Counted from the first letter of the stretch, positions 18,675 to 27,900 are shown. The stretch is DNA of 64,000 nucleotides from Falsihalocynthiibacter arcticus (GCF_000812665.2 NZ_CP014327.1:3067501-3131500), one strand, 5' to 3'. Numbers and translations: made by a program. The notes: a model not told the origin generated them from the letters alone.

Positions 18675-19679
18675 TTAGTGCAACAGACGCCCCATTGCCG
18701 CCGCGACATCGGCCATACGGCAGGAGAATCCCCATTCGTTATCGTACCATGCAAGCACACGCACAAGGCGTTTGCCCACAACTTTTGTTTGGTCTGGGGC
18801 AAAGATAGACGAATGTGGGGTGTGATTGAAGTCGATAGAAACTTTTTGTTCGGGGTCATAAGCGAGGACCGCGCCCATATGGCCATTGGCGGCGGCGGCG
18901 ACGATTTCGTTGATATCGTCGGCGGTCACGTCTTTTTCCGCGACGAAAGTAAGGTCGATGGCGGAGACATTGGGCGTGGGCACGCGCATGGAGGTGCCGT
19001 CGAGTTTGCCGTCGAGTTCTGGGAGGACGAGGCCGAGGGCCTTTGCGGCACCCGTGGAGGTCGGGATCATCGACATGGCGGCGGCGCGGGCGCGATAAAG
19101 GTCGGGGTGGCGGCGATCAAGGGTGGGTTGGTCGCCTGTGTAGCTGTGGATTGTGGTCATGATGCCGCTTTCGATTCCCACTGCGTCATTAAGGACTTTG
19201 GCGAGGGGGGCGAGGCAGTTGGTGGTGCAGGACCCGTTGGAGACAATCGTATCTTGGGGCAGCAGGTCGCGATGGTTGACACCATACACAACCGTACGGG
19301 CGACGTTGGTGGCGGGGGCGGAAATAAGCACGCGTTTCGCGCCTTGTTTCAGGTGAATGGCGGATTTCTCGCCATCGTTGAAATTGCCGGTGCATTCCAG
19401 CACGACGTCGCATCCCGACCAGTCAAGCTCAGAGGGATCATAGGTGCTCATGACGTCCATCGGGCCACGGCCCAAATCCATGGTCGAACCGTCAACGCGC
19501 ACGTCATTGGCAAAGCGTCCATGGACGGAGTCGTATTTGAGCAAGTGGGCGTTGGTTTCGATGGGGCCTGTGGCGTTGATTTTTACGACTTGGACATCGT
19601 TGCGTCCGCTTTCGGCAATATGGGCCAATGTACAGCGGCCGATGCGGCCAAATCCGTTAATCCCGAGTGTCACAGTCAT
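18675..19679 (-). CDS. gap: Type I glyceraldehyde-3-phosphate dehydrogenase (second copy)
   Basis: Also 334 residues and colinear with the first copy; the catalytic Cys151 is in SNGSCTTNCLAP and the same structural motifs are present ([39 protein letters not shown]). The difference of note is Ala36 (VVKINATGP) where the first copy has Asp36. Loss of that acidic residue usually relaxes or switches the cofactor toward NADP+, which would suit an anabolic or redox-balancing role. That is inference. Two LacI-type palindromes lie 113-145 bases upstream. tkt lies further upstream on the same strand but ends in its own terminator. Confidence 0.96.
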   Translation of the reverse strand: MTVTLGINGFGRIGRCTLAHIAESGRNDVQVVKINATGPIETNAHLLKYDSVHGRFANDVRVDGSTMDLGRGPMDVMSTYDPSELDWSGCDVVLECTGNFNDGEKSAIHLKQGAKRVLISAPATNVARTVVYGVNHRDLLPQDTIVSNGSCTTNCLAPLAKVLNDAVGIESGIMTTIHSYTGDQPTLDRRHPDLYRARAAAMSMIPTSTGAAKALGLVLPELDGKLDGTSMRVPTPNVSAIDLTFVAEKDVTADDINEIVAAAANGHMGAVLAYDPEQKVSIDFNHTPHSSIFAPDQTKVVGKRLVRVLAWYDNEWGFSCRMADVAAAMGRLLH

Positions 19680-19791
19680 AATATTATCCTCTGGCAGCGT
19701 CCTTCAGGGGCCTCTGACGGTTTGGCTGTTAAGGGAGTTATACAGGACGGGCTTGCCTCGGATAAAGCGCTATAACGCTTTAATTGCAGCA

Positions 19792-19824
19792 TGTTAGCGT
19801 TATCTTTTGGTGTTGGCGCTAACA
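19792..19824. promoter_or_regulatory. Paired LacI-type operator candidates upstream of the second gap gene
   Basis: TGTTGGCGCTAACA (19811-19824) and the weaker TGTTAGCGTTATCT (19792-19805) share the TGTTRRCG half-site with the operator at 18420. Their starts are 19 bases apart, about two helical turns. They sit between the tkt terminator and the second gap start. Regulator unknown. Confidence 0.5.
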
Positions 19825-19901
19825 GTTTTCGCGTTAAAATTGATGGTTGCGGTAACAGGGTGCGATAGGGTGAATCACCGCGTTCACATTTGGGTGGCCA
19901 C

Positions 19902-19934
19902 AAAAATGCCCCGCCAACGGAAAGTCAGCGGGGC
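19902..19934 (-). terminator. Rho-independent terminator after tkt
   Basis: On the minus strand GCCCCGC pairs with GCGGGGC around a 13-base loop and is followed by ATTTTTG. It lies 26 bases past the tkt stop. Confidence 0.8.
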
Positions 19935-19959
19935 CAATTTTGAGGGTGTCAGAGCGGGC

Positions 19960-21981
19960 TTATTTGCCCAGAAGCTCTTTGACTTTCTTGACGGTCTCTT
20001 CAGCGGTGATGCCGAATTTTTCATAGAGCGTGGGGGCAGGGGCGGAAGCGCCAAAGCCCGTCATGCCAACGAAACCCGCTTTGGTGGATTTGCCGCGCTC
20101 TCCTGTGAGCCATTTATCCCAGCCCATTTGCACGCCAGCTTCAATAGCAACCCGAACTGGGCCGCCAGGGAGGATGCGTTTGCGGTAAGCGTCGTCTTGG
20201 GCTTCAAACAGTTCCATACACGGCATGGACACGACGCGTACGCCGATGCCTTCCGCTTCGAGCATATCCGCAGCTTTGAGCGCGATTTCAACTTCAGAAC
20301 CCGTGGCCATCAAGATGGCCTCACGTTTCGCAGTTGCGTCGCGCAGGACGTAAGCGCCGAGGGCTGTAAGGTTTTTGTTTTTGTGCTCAAGGCGTACCGT
20401 TGGCAGGTTTTGACGTGAAAGCGCCATGACCGATGGGGTGTCTTTGACCGTAAGGGCCACTTCCCATGCTTCGGCGGTTTCTACGGTATCCGCAGGGCGG
20501 AAGACGTAAGTATTTGGCGTCGCACGCGAAATCGCGAGATGCTCAACAGGTTGATGGGTTGGGCCATCTTCGCCAAGGCCGATGCTGTCGTGGGTCATAA
20601 CGAAAACCGTGGGAATTTTCATCAGGGCCGCAAGGCGCATCGCAGGGCGAGCATAGTCGGTGAAACACATGAATGTGCCGCCGTAGGGGCGTACGCCGCC
20701 GTGCAGCGCCATGCCGTTCATTGCCGAACACATGCCATGCTCGCGGATGCCGTAATAGACATAGCGACCCTTGCGATCTTCGGGGGTAAAGACACCCAAA
20801 TCAGGCGTTTTTGTATTGTTCGATCCGGTAAGGTCGGCAGAGCCGCCAACGGTTTCGGGCAACAAGGGGTTGAGGACTTCGAGGGTCATTTCAGAAGATT
20901 TCCGTGTGGCAACTTTGGGCTGTTCTTCGGAGATTTTCTTTTTCAGGGCTTTGACCGCCGCAGAGATTTTCTGAGGCGCATCAAGCGCATAGGCGCGGGT
21001 GAAGTCGGATTGTTTGCCACCAGGCAAGGCTTCGAAACGGGCGGTCCACTCTGTGAATTCAGAGGCTCCGCGTGCGCCAATCGCGGCCCAGCCTGCTTGA
21101 ACGTCCACAGGGATGACGAAGGGCGCGTGGTCCCAGCCGTAAACTTTGCGGGTGTCAGCAATGAGGGTCGCATCCGTCAAGGCGCCGTGGCCTTTGGAGG
21201 TGTCCTGCGCCGAGGAGCCAAGCGCGATATGCGTGGCACAAGCGATCATCGAGGGCTTGTCGGATTTTTTCGCGGCGGCAATGGCGGCGTCAATCGCAAC
21301 AGGATCGTGGCCGTCGATTTCTTGCACGTGCCAGCCAGACGCCTCAAAGCGCATGGGTTGGTTCGTACGGTCGGAGATTTCAACTTTACCGTCGATTGTG
21401 ATGCCGTTGTTGTCCCAGAACACGATGAGTTTCGAGAGTTCTTGGCGACCTGCAAGGGCGATGGCTTCGTGGGAAACGCCTTCCATTAGGCAACCGTCAC
21501 CGGCGATCACATAGGTATAGTGATCGACGACTTTCTTGCCGTAATGGGCGCGTTGGATTTCTTCGGCCATGGCGAAGCCGACGGAATTTGCCAGACCTTG
21601 GCCAAGGGGACCGGTTGTGGTTTCGATGCCAGTGGCGTGGCCAAACTCAGGATGGCCCGCAGTGATCGCGCCCCATTGGCGGAAGTTTTTGATCTGGTCG
21701 ATGGTCATATCCGCATAGCCCGTGAGGTGGAGCAGCGAATAAAGTAGCATCGAGCCGTGGCCCGCAGAGAGGATAAAACGGTCGCGGTCAGGCCATTGTG
21801 GGTTCTTTGGATCGAATTTTAGGTGCTTTTCAAACAAAACGGTCGCGACGTCGGCCATGCCCATCGGCATGCCGGAGTGACCGGAATTGGCAGCAGCAAC
21901 GGCATCTAGTGTCAGGACGCGAATTGCGGCGGCCTTGTTCCAGTGTTCAGGATGCTCTTTACGAAGGGTAGCAATATCCAC
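19960..21981 (-). CDS. tkt: Transketolase
   Basis: A 673-residue thiamine-diphosphate enzyme of the pentose phosphate pathway that transfers two-carbon ketol units between sugar phosphates. The cofactor motif [18 protein letters not shown] lies about residues 155-172, with the catalytic and phosphate-binding segments [49 protein letters not shown] and [15 protein letters not shown] following. It runs in the same direction as the two gap genes, linking triose and pentose phosphate metabolism, but is separated from them by a terminator. It is divergent from the coiled-coil/zapA pair across a 283-base gap. Confidence 0.97.
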   Translation of the reverse strand: MDIATLRKEHPEHWNKAAAIRVLTLDAVAAANSGHSGMPMGMADVATVLFEKHLKFDPKNPQWPDRDRFILSAGHGSMLLYSLLHLTGYADMTIDQIKNFRQWGAITAGHPEFGHATGIETTTGPLGQGLANSVGFAMAEEIQRAHYGKKVVDHYTYVIAGDGCLMEGVSHEAIALAGRQELSKLIVFWDNNGITIDGKVEISDRTNQPMRFEASGWHVQEIDGHDPVAIDAAIAAAKKSDKPSMIACATHIALGSSAQDTSKGHGALTDATLIADTRKVYGWDHAPFVIPVDVQAGWAAIGARGASEFTEWTARFEALPGGKQSDFTRAYALDAPQKISAAVKALKKKISEEQPKVATRKSSEMTLEVLNPLLPETVGGSADLTGSNNTKTPDLGVFTPEDRKGRYVYYGIREHGMCSAMNGMALHGGVRPYGGTFMCFTDYARPAMRLAALMKIPTVFVMTHDSIGLGEDGPTHQPVEHLAISRATPNTYVFRPADTVETAEAWEVALTVKDTPSVMALSRQNLPTVRLEHKNKNLTALGAYVLRDATAKREAILMATGSEVEIALKAADMLEAEGIGVRVVSMPCMELFEAQDDAYRKRILPGGPVRVAIEAGVQMGWDKWLTGERGKSTKAGFVGMTGFGASAPAPTLYEKFGITAEETVKKVKELLGK

Positions 21982-22206
21982 GTTGTTTTCCTTTGGTTCG
22001 GGCCTAGAAGAGTTCGTTGCGCGTTTGATAGCAGCCCAAGCGTGAAGATCAAGAAAGATCAGCCTATTGAGCCAAGCTATTGGTCCAAAAGGGGGCGCAT
22101 TTCCGCAAATTCCGCTTTAAACTAGCCTTGAGCCGCGCATGAGCGGCGATTCGCACAGCCTTTGGGACGCGCGGGTCGTTGACAGTTCGGGCAAGAATGA
22201 CCCAAA

Positions 22207-22224
22207 TGGGACCAAATGATCCCA
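22207..22224. promoter_or_regulatory. Inverted repeat in the tkt / coiled-coil gene divergent promoter region
   Basis: TGGGA (22207-22211) and TCCCA (22220-22224) are inverted around ACCAAATG-like spacer sequence, within a run where CCAAATG is repeated. The site is about 40 bases before the coiled-coil gene ATG in the 283-base gap without genes. It could be an operator; no known family consensus was matched. I see nothing else definite in this gap. Confidence 0.28.
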
Positions 22225-22264
22225 AAACGAGCTTTCTTGTGGCGCACGAAGAGGAGACAGGCAA

Positions 22265-22732
22265 ATGAGCGATATTGTTGAGTATGAGCGCCGAATTACG
22301 GCCGCCCTGACCAAAATTAGTGAACGACTGAATGCCGGTGGGGCAAGCGCCAGTACTGCAGATACCAGCGCCCTTGAAGCCGCACTGGAATCCGAGCGCA
22401 CAGTCAATGCACAGCTTGAAGAGCGGGTGCGGGCGATCAAAACCAAACAAGAAGAAAAAATGGCGCAACTTGAAAAGCGCGTGGCCACGTTGCAAAGCGG
22501 GTATGGCCAACTTGAGGGCGACGTGAGCCGCCTCAAAGGCGTGAACGAGCAATTACGCGAGAGCATCCACGCGTTGCGTGAAACCAATCAGTCGAATGTT
22601 GGTGAGCCGCATTTGATCAATAAATCGATGTTGGTGGAGCTTGAAGCCTTGCGGGCTGTACACACCTCTGATCGCCACGAAATGGACAGTTTGCTTGGTG
22701 AACTCAACCAGATTATTGGGGAGGAAGCCTAA
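22265..22732 (+). CDS. Coiled-coil protein, co-transcribed with zapA
   Basis: A 155-residue soluble acidic protein with no signal peptide or membrane segment. Residues about 40-115 are strongly predicted coiled coil by heptad-like Leu/Ala/Val spacing (LEAALESERTVNAQLEERVR, then KMAQLEKRVATLQSGYGQLE). Its stop overlaps the zapA start as TAATG, so translation is coupled. I do not recognise a named family. The tight coupling and the coiled coil suggest a divisome or ZapA-partner role comparable in style to ZapB, but that is inference only. The ribosome site GAGGAGA precedes the ATG. Confidence 0.8.
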   Translation: MSDIVEYERRITAALTKISERLNAGGASASTADTSALEAALESERTVNAQLEERVRAIKTKQEEKMAQLEKRVATLQSGYGQLEGDVSRLKGVNEQLRESIHALRETNQSNVGEPHLINKSMLVELEALRAVHTSDRHEMDSLLGELNQIIGEEA

Positions 22733-23118
22733 TGCCCGAAGTAAAAATCACTATTGGTAGTCGCGAATTTGAAGTCAGTTGTCAGGAGGGCGAGGATCAC
22801 TTCCTGCATTCCGCAGCAGCGCTATTGGATGCCGAAGCCTCGGTTTTGTCGTCGCAAATTGGCCGGATGCCCGAAGCGCGGATGTTGTTGATGGCGGGCC
22901 TGATGCTTGCAGATAAAACGGCGGGTCTTGAGGAACGTTTGGCGCAAGCAAACGAGAAATCCAAAGCCCAAGAACAGTTGATTGCTGAATTGCGCGACCG
23001 CCCCGCCGTGACAGAGCCAGTAGCGGTGATTCCGCAGCAGATTTTCGAGACGATGGCCGAATTGGCAGCGCGGGCCGAAGCGCTTGCGGAAGAAGTCGAA
23101 GAAAAAATGAACGCCTAA
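22732..23118 (+). CDS. zapA: Cell division protein ZapA
   Basis: A 128-residue FtsZ-ring stabiliser. The N-terminal ZapA head is recognisable in VKITIGSREFEVSCQEGEDHFLHSAAALLD (shown as overlapping family features: a beta hairpin followed by the E-G-E segment), then MLLMAGLMLADKTAGLEERL and a C-terminal helix with two heptad stretches. FtsZ bundling is established for the family. The gene begins within the stop of the upstream coiled-coil gene. In several proteobacteria the 6S RNA gene follows zapA; here a convergent glutaredoxin gene follows instead after a hairpin. Confidence 0.87.
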   Translation: MPEVKITIGSREFEVSCQEGEDHFLHSAAALLDAEASVLSSQIGRMPEARMLLMAGLMLADKTAGLEERLAQANEKSKAQEQLIAELRDRPAVTEPVAVIPQQIFETMAELAARAEALAEEVEEKMNA

Positions 23119-23125
23119 TATGAAA

Positions 23126-23155
23126 ATGCCCGCCGAACCGAGGTTTGACGGGCAT
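23126..23155. terminator. Hairpin between convergent zapA and grxD
   Basis: ATGCCCG pairs with CGGGCAT around a 16-base loop, in the 55-base gap between the two stop codons. T-rich flanks are modest, so termination is likely but not certain. Confidence 0.6.
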
Positions 23156-23173
23156 AAAACAGGGGTGTGAAAT

Positions 23174-23533
23174 TTACGCGTTTGCGGCGCGAATTTTATC
23201 GGAAGCGTCTTTGTCGTATGTCACACCATTTTCAGCGAAAAGCGTGTCCAATTCGCCAGAAAGCGTCATCTCGGTGATGATGTCACAGCCGCCAACAAAT
23301 TCACCTTTGACATAAAGCTGGGGGATTGTCGGCCAATCGGAATAGTCTTTGATGCCTTGGCGGATTTCTTCGTCGGCCAGAACGTTCACGTCGCTAAACT
23401 CAACGCCCATGAAGTTCAAAACCCCAGCAACGCGGCTTGAAAATCCGCATTGTGGCGCGTCTTTTGTGCCCTTCATAAAGAGAACAACGTCGTTCGCGGT
23501 GACGGCTTCTTTGATCTTTGTGTCTGCACTCAT
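23174..23533 (-). CDS. grxD: Monothiol glutaredoxin, Grx4/GrxD type
   Basis: 119 residues with the CGFS active site in [17 protein letters not shown] (Cys near residue 28) and the conserved glutathione-binding [23 protein letters not shown] glutaredoxins bind a glutathione-coordinated [2Fe-2S] cluster and carry clusters to apoproteins rather than acting as general reductants. The bolA gene lies just upstream on the same strand (40 bases), matching the well-established Grx-BolA heterocomplex in iron-sulfur trafficking and iron sensing. Confidence 0.95.
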   Translation of the reverse strand: MSADTKIKEAVTANDVVLFMKGTKDAPQCGFSSRVAGVLNFMGVEFSDVNVLADEEIRQGIKDYSDWPTIPQLYVKGEFVGGCDIITEMTLSGELDTLFAENGVTYDKDASDKIRAANA

Positions 23534-23573
23534 CGGAGCATCCTTTACATTTTGGGAGGGGCGGTTGGGCCCG

Positions 23574-23816
23574 TTATTCTGGAACTTTGGTGGTCAAGGC
23601 GAGGGCGTGAAGTGCGCCGGCGTTGCCATCCATTGCGCCCTTTAGGCTCGCGTAAACGGCGCGTTGTTGTTGGACGCGGTTTTTGCCGCGAAAACTTTCG
23701 TCTGTCACTTCTGCCGCCCAGTGGTTTCCGTCGCCAGCCAAATCCGTAATGGAAATTTTGGCGTTCGGAAATTCCGCGCGGATCAGATCTTCGATATCGT
23801 GGGCTTGCATCGCCAT
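23574..23816 (-). CDS. bolA: BolA family protein
   Basis: 80 residues from the ATG giving [17 protein letters not shown]; a longer in-frame start would add an unconserved tail. The BolA fold signature is [30 protein letters not shown] in family order, with a histidine in the GNHW segment that serves as a cluster ligand in the Grx-BolA complex. It resembles the BolA2/IbaG branch by its short length. It is transcribed with grxD. Role: iron-sulfur cluster handling with the CGFS glutaredoxin. Confidence 0.9.
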   Translation of the reverse strand: MAMQAHDIEDLIRAEFPNAKISITDLAGDGNHWAAEVTDESFRGKNRVQQQRAVYASLKGAMDGNAGALHALALTTKVPE

Positions 23817-23920
23817 AGGGAGGGTCCTCTTTCGTTGCCCAAGAGATAACGCCGTGTTCACTGTGATTCAAGAGGAGAGCCACAGTGATTGAACGGCGCG
23901 ATGTCGCAAGGCGGTCAATG

Positions 23921-24460
23921 CTATTTTGTTTGTTGCGCCGTTAAGTGAGATTTAAGCGCAGCTAGGAAATCCATCACCTGTTTTTGGGTGTCACGGATTG
24001 GAAATGCATCAAACTCCGCGCGGGTCCAACCTGTTTGGGGGAAAAGCCGTGCAATAAAGCTGTCACAGGTTTGTAATTGAGTGGGCGGGAGCGCAAGGGT
24101 CTGCGCGGTAAAGAGCAATTCGAGCAACGTATGGATTTTGCGCATTTTGGCAAAATCCTCGCTCATTTGTCCCAAGAGGCTTGGGTCTTGTTGCCAAGAA
24201 ATCCCATCATAGAGATCCTGAACCACGCGTTGCCCCGCGCCAAGGCAATCATAGGCGATACAGCCCGAAAAGCCTTTATCCTTGAGCATGTCATGTATTC
24301 TGCAAAGCCCTGTTGGCGCGAGATTGGGACAGGCGACGCCTGCGGGTTTCTCAAGGGCGAACTTGGTAGATTTCTCGATATGCAGCGCCACACAACAGAG
24401 TGAAGCGCAATGAAGGCAATCAGGGACGAGATCAATTGTGCTAGACGGGGACGGATGCAT
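23921..24460 (-). CDS. Cysteine-rich uncharacterised protein
   Basis: 179 residues. Eight cysteines cluster in the first 75: two CxxC-like groups in CLHCASLCC, then GVACPNL, TGLCRIHDM, FSGCIAYDCLGAGQRV. The helical C-terminal half has only one more cysteine. The N-terminal block resembles a domain that in some actinobacterial proteins precedes pentapeptide repeats, but no such repeats are present here. The pattern suggests a metal or iron-sulfur site; no function is assigned. It starts 60 bases upstream of nothing recognisable and is followed on the same strand by bolA and grxD, a context consistent with iron-sulfur chemistry. Confidence 0.75.
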   Translation of the reverse strand: MHPSPSSTIDLVPDCLHCASLCCVALHIEKSTKFALEKPAGVACPNLAPTGLCRIHDMLKDKGFSGCIAYDCLGAGQRVVQDLYDGISWQQDPSLLGQMSEDFAKMRKIHTLLELLFTAQTLALPPTQLQTCDSFIARLFPQTGWTRAEFDAFPIRDTQKQVMDFLAALKSHLTAQQTK

Positions 24461-24540
24461 TTAGAAACCTTAGAGCGAGACAGGGGATAGGTTTTGACGG
24501 GAATGAATTCTCTTGACCAAACCTTAGTCGGCGGCTTTTG

Positions 24541-25383
24541 TTAATGCCCAATTTTAGGGGAACGCCCCAACAGCTCAAAGAGGCCATCGGGCAGGTTGCG
24601 CATAATCTTGCGTCGAATGCGGGCGCGCAGCGACATATCGGGGAGGGGAGGCGGTACGGGGAACACGCGGACCTTTGAAAAATCAAAGGTGCTTAGAGTG
24701 CTCCGAAGAAGGGCCGGATCGTTTTCGCGCAAACAATGGAGGAAGCTTTCTTTTAGCACGCCAGCTGTCAGTAATTTGGCCGGTACCCCGTGGCCAATCC
24801 CCAGCACAGGGATGTCTTGAAACCGCTCGTTGAGTGCTTCCTTGACCCTTCGGGCGTGGAATCCGTCTGGGTGATCGGGATCATAAATTCCCCAGACTTT
24901 TTTAGGCGTTTTTAACCCCGCGAGCGCGTCATTGAACGGGGGGGGCCATCCGAGGTTTTGCCGCATTTCAAAGCGCTTTTCTCGGGGTATAATATCAAAG
25001 GAAGCCGTGGTGAGCGGCGCGAAGGTAATCACGTTATCCGCATGCAGAAGATCGGCGAACGCCATGGCGGCGAAACTGCCCATGCTGTGCCCTGCGGTGT
25101 GAATGCGTTCAAATTTTTGGAGTTGATTCTGCAGGGCATTGGAGCCAAGAAAATCGTGAATTTCCACATGCCTATACCAGTGAACGGAGTGGGCGAGAAC
25201 ACTCATTACGGCGTAGCCCTGCCTGAGCAAAAAGGGCTCCGCGAATCCCAGTCGCTCAAAGTTGTTGCGCACAATTCCGTTCCCACCCGATTCAAAACCG
25301 ACAACAACCTCGGTCGCTTTTTGCGGGGAAGTTATTCGAATTACCGCACTTTCCAATTTAATAATTTCCGGAACAACCGCCAT
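24541..25383 (-). CDS. Alpha/beta-hydrolase-like protein of unknown function
   Basis: 280 residues from the ATG giving MAVVPEIIKLESAV; an upstream in-frame TTG at 25419 lacks support. The central TAGHSMGSFAAMAFAD contains a G-H-S-M-G nucleophile elbow of the alpha/beta-hydrolase fold, preceded by strand-like VVVGFESGGNG. A possible acid (YDPDHPDG) and histidine (GIGHGVP) follow. There is no signal peptide. The substrate is unknown. A hairpin follows the start side, separating it from purL. It is not recognisable as a specific lipase, esterase or depolymerase. Confidence 0.72.
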   Translation of the reverse strand: MAVVPEIIKLESAVIRITSPQKATEVVVGFESGGNGIVRNNFERLGFAEPFLLRQGYAVMSVLAHSVHWYRHVEIHDFLGSNALQNQLQKFERIHTAGHSMGSFAAMAFADLLHADNVITFAPLTTASFDIIPREKRFEMRQNLGWPPPFNDALAGLKTPKKVWGIYDPDHPDGFHARRVKEALNERFQDIPVLGIGHGVPAKLLTAGVLKESFLHCLRENDPALLRSTLSTFDFSKVRVFPVPPPLPDMSLRARIRRKIMRNLPDGLFELLGRSPKIGH

Positions 25384-25407
25384 CAATAATAACCCCAAAC
25401 CAATACA

Positions 25408-25438
25408 ATGAGACCACAAAATAATCCTGTGATCTCAT
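25408..25438. terminator. Stem-loop between purL and the hydrolase-like gene
   Basis: ATGAGACCACA pairs with TGTGATCTCAT (one mismatch) around nine bases, 19 bases past the purL stop. There is no T-run, so it could be a terminator or a processing site of the purL transcript. Confidence 0.4.
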
Positions 25439-25456
25439 ATAGTATTTGGGGGGACG

Positions 25457-27616
25457 TCAACTGAAAACGTCAGAGAACGTCGACCGGAAGGTTGCGGACA
25501 GCTCAGAAAGCGGGGCGGAGGAGGAGCCAAATTGCACGGTATCGCCGCCAAATTTCCCGACACTCTCGATAAAGATGCCAGCGGCCCCAGCGGCACTCAT
25601 GAGCGCTTCGGCTTGATCGAAGTTACAGGCCACAAGATAGCGCGCTTGGTCTTCGCCAAAGAGGGTCGGGGTTTCGTCGCTGGTGAGATGAACGCCAACG
25701 CCTGCGGCCTCCGCGAGTTCAAAGGCGGCAAGGGCGAGGCCACCGTCGGAAAGGTCGGTACAGACTTTGATCAAGTCGCGGTTTGCGAGGATGAAATCGC
25801 CGTGTTTGCGTTCGGCGGCGAGGTCCACGTGAGGCGCGTCGCCTTCTTCGCGGCTAAAGACTTCGGCGAGGAGGGCGGATTGGCCGAGGTGGCCGAAGGT
25901 TTCGCCGATCACCATGGCCACGTGGCCATCGCGGACTTCGCCCGAAATGGCTTCTTCGCCTGCTGCGATCAGGCCGACTGCGCCAATGGTTGGCGTGGGC
26001 AAAATGCCCGTGCCGTCAGTTTCGTTATATAGGCTGACGTTACCCGAAACGATGGGCATATCCAGTGCGAGGACCGCTTCGGCGATGCCTTTGATCGCAC
26101 CGACGAATTGGCCCATGATCTCGGGCTTTTCGGGGTTGCCGAAATTCATATTGTCGGTAGTGGCAAGGCCACGCGCGCCGACGGCCACAAGGTTGCGATA
26201 GGCTTCGGCGACGGCTTGCTTGCCGCCCTCAAAAGGGTTGGCTTTTACGTAGCGCGGCGTCACGTCCGAGGTGAAGGCCAGCTGTTTGTCGGTGCCATGC
26301 ACGCGCACAATGCCCGAACCTGCGCCCGGATTGCGGGAGGTGTCGGCCATAACCATCGTGTCATACTGCTCATAGACCCATTGCTTGGAGGCATAGTTGG
26401 GGCAGGAAATCAGCGCTTTGAGGCCGTCGATGGGATCAATGCTGGGCACATCGCCAAGGGGTTCGGCAGCTGGTGTTTCGACCCAAGGGCGGTCATATTC
26501 GGGCGCGGAGCCCGAGAGCGTTGCCAAGGGCAAGTCGGCTTTGACTTCGCCATTATGAAGCACGAGGAAACGGTCCTCGGCGATGGTTTCGCCGACAATG
26601 GCAAAATCAAGGTCCCATTTTACAAAAACCGCTCGGGCTTCGGCTTCGAGTTCGGGTTTAAGGACCATCAACATGCGCTCTTGGCTTTCCGAGAGCATCA
26701 TTTCATAGGCGGTCATGTTTTCTTCGCGTTGGGGCACATCTTCGAGGTTGAGTTTGACACCCAAGCCGCCCTTGTCGCCCATTTCAACAGCGGAGCAGGT
26801 GAGGCCCGCAGCTCCCATGTCTTGGATCGAGATCACAGCGCCCGTGGCCATCAATTCAAGCGTGGCTTCCATCAAGCGTTTTTCGGTGAAGGGGTCGCCG
26901 ACCTGAACGGTGGGGCGTTTATCCTCAATGGTGTCGTCGAATTCTGCCGAGGCCATCGTCGCGCCACCCACGCCATCACGGCCGGTTTTTGCGCCGAGAT
27001 ACACGACGGGCATGCCGATGCCAGAGGCTGCGGAGTAGAAAATCTTGTCGGTATCCGCGAGGCCCGCCGCGAAGGCATTGACCAGACAGTTGCCGTTATA
27101 GGCCTCGTGGAAGCGCACTTCTCCGCCCACGGTCGGCACGCCAAAACAGTTGCCATAGCCGCCAACGCCCGCAACCACGCCGTTGAGCACGGATTTGGTT
27201 TTCGGGTGCGCAGGTACACCAAAGGAGAGCGAATTCATTGCCGCAATTGGACGTGCGCCCATGGTGAAGACATCGCGCAGAATGCCGCCAACACCGGTAG
27301 CAGCCCCTTGATAGGGCTCAATATAGCTTGGGTGATTGTGGCTTTCCATTTTGAAGACGACGCATTGACCATCGCCAATATCAACGATGCCCGCGTTTTC
27401 GCCAGGACCACAGATCACTTGCGGGCCTTCGGTGGGCAGAGTGCGGAGCCATTTTTTGGAGGACTTATAAGAGCAGTGCTCGTTCCACATGGCCGAGAAA
27501 ATACCAAGCTCGGTGAAGGTGGGCGTGCGACCGATGATGTCGAGGATGCGCGCGTATTCATCGGGGCTTAGTCCGTGGCTCGCAATCAGGTCTTCGGTGA
27601 TGGTTGGCTCTTGCAT
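25457..27616 (-). CDS. purL: Phosphoribosylformylglycinamidine synthase subunit PurL
   Basis: 719 residues when started at the ATG giving [16 protein letters not shown], the usual opening in this group; an ATG 27 bases further upstream (27643) is also in frame. PurL uses ATP and ammonia from PurQ to convert FGAR to FGAM in purine synthesis. AIR-synthase-like signatures include [50 protein letters not shown], and [15 protein letters not shown]. It is the short bacterial form that works with separate PurQ and PurS, neither of which is in the window. Confidence 0.96.
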   Translation of the reverse strand: MQEPTITEDLIASHGLSPDEYARILDIIGRTPTFTELGIFSAMWNEHCSYKSSKKWLRTLPTEGPQVICGPGENAGIVDIGDGQCVVFKMESHNHPSYIEPYQGAATGVGGILRDVFTMGARPIAAMNSLSFGVPAHPKTKSVLNGVVAGVGGYGNCFGVPTVGGEVRFHEAYNGNCLVNAFAAGLADTDKIFYSAASGIGMPVVYLGAKTGRDGVGGATMASAEFDDTIEDKRPTVQVGDPFTEKRLMEATLELMATGAVISIQDMGAAGLTCSAVEMGDKGGLGVKLNLEDVPQREENMTAYEMMLSESQERMLMVLKPELEAEARAVFVKWDLDFAIVGETIAEDRFLVLHNGEVKADLPLATLSGSAPEYDRPWVETPAAEPLGDVPSIDPIDGLKALISCPNYASKQWVYEQYDTMVMADTSRNPGAGSGIVRVHGTDKQLAFTSDVTPRYVKANPFEGGKQAVAEAYRNLVAVGARGLATTDNMNFGNPEKPEIMGQFVGAIKGIAEAVLALDMPIVSGNVSLYNETDGTGILPTPTIGAVGLIAAGEEAISGEVRDGHVAMVIGETFGHLGQSALLAEVFSREEGDAPHVDLAAERKHGDFILANRDLIKVCTDLSDGGLALAAFELAEAAGVGVHLTSDETPTLFGEDQARYLVACNFDQAEALMSAAGAAGIFIESVGKFGGDTVQFGSSSAPLSELSATFRSTFSDVFS

Positions 27617-27816
27617 TTCAGTCCCCATTTTGAAGTTGGGCATTCAATAAGCAAATAACGGGCCAAGGGGAAGGGGGCGCGACGGTTGCGACGCAATTAA
27701 CAGGTGTTTTTCGCGGGACCTGTGTTTGGGGTGCCTTGCGCGGTGCTTAAATACCGTGCGGATTTCAAACTGCCCAAGGTTTCGGCATCTATTTCGCACC
27801 TGCAGAAAAAAGGCCG

Positions 27817-27900
27817 AAAAAAAAGGCCGAGACAATGCTCGGCCCAAGTACAACAGGGAGGTTGAAGTAATGTGAGTTGCCTCAGCATCAACTTCTAGCT
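27817..27900 (-). ncRNA. Candidate small RNA with anti-Shine-Dalgarno loop and strong terminator
   Basis: In the 408-base gap between purL and the LysR gene the minus strand shows a compact structured segment. First comes GTTGA paired with TCAAC around a small hairpin TGAG-GCAA-CTCA (GNRA-type loop). Next is CAAC-CTCCCT-GTTG, which displays a CUCCCU loop. Last is GGCCGAG-CATTGT-CTCGGCC followed by eight Ts, a textbook terminator. A weak promoter-like pair (TTGTAA around 27925-27930, A/T-rich element near 27903-27908) lies upstream. No credible protein is encoded. It could instead be the distant terminator of the LysR transcript. Confidence 0.42.

Noticed and set aside
18627-19775. A 382-codon open frame on the plus strand opposite the second GAPDH gene
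   Set aside because: It is the antisense shadow of a conserved gene; its composition is low-complexity and Gly/Val/His-rich, with no recognisable domain.
21996-22015. A second possible SOS box upstream of tkt (two GTTC motifs)
   Set aside because: The spacing is 12 bases, not 7, so it does not fit the LexA box.
23119-23173. 6S RNA after zapA, as in some proteobacteria
   Set aside because: Only 55 bases separate zapA and grxD, holding a single hairpin; 6S RNA needs about 150-200 bases.
26108-27571. A 487-codon open frame opposite purL
   Set aside because: Antisense shadow of purL with no independent start signal; sequence resembles reversed codon bias of the real gene.
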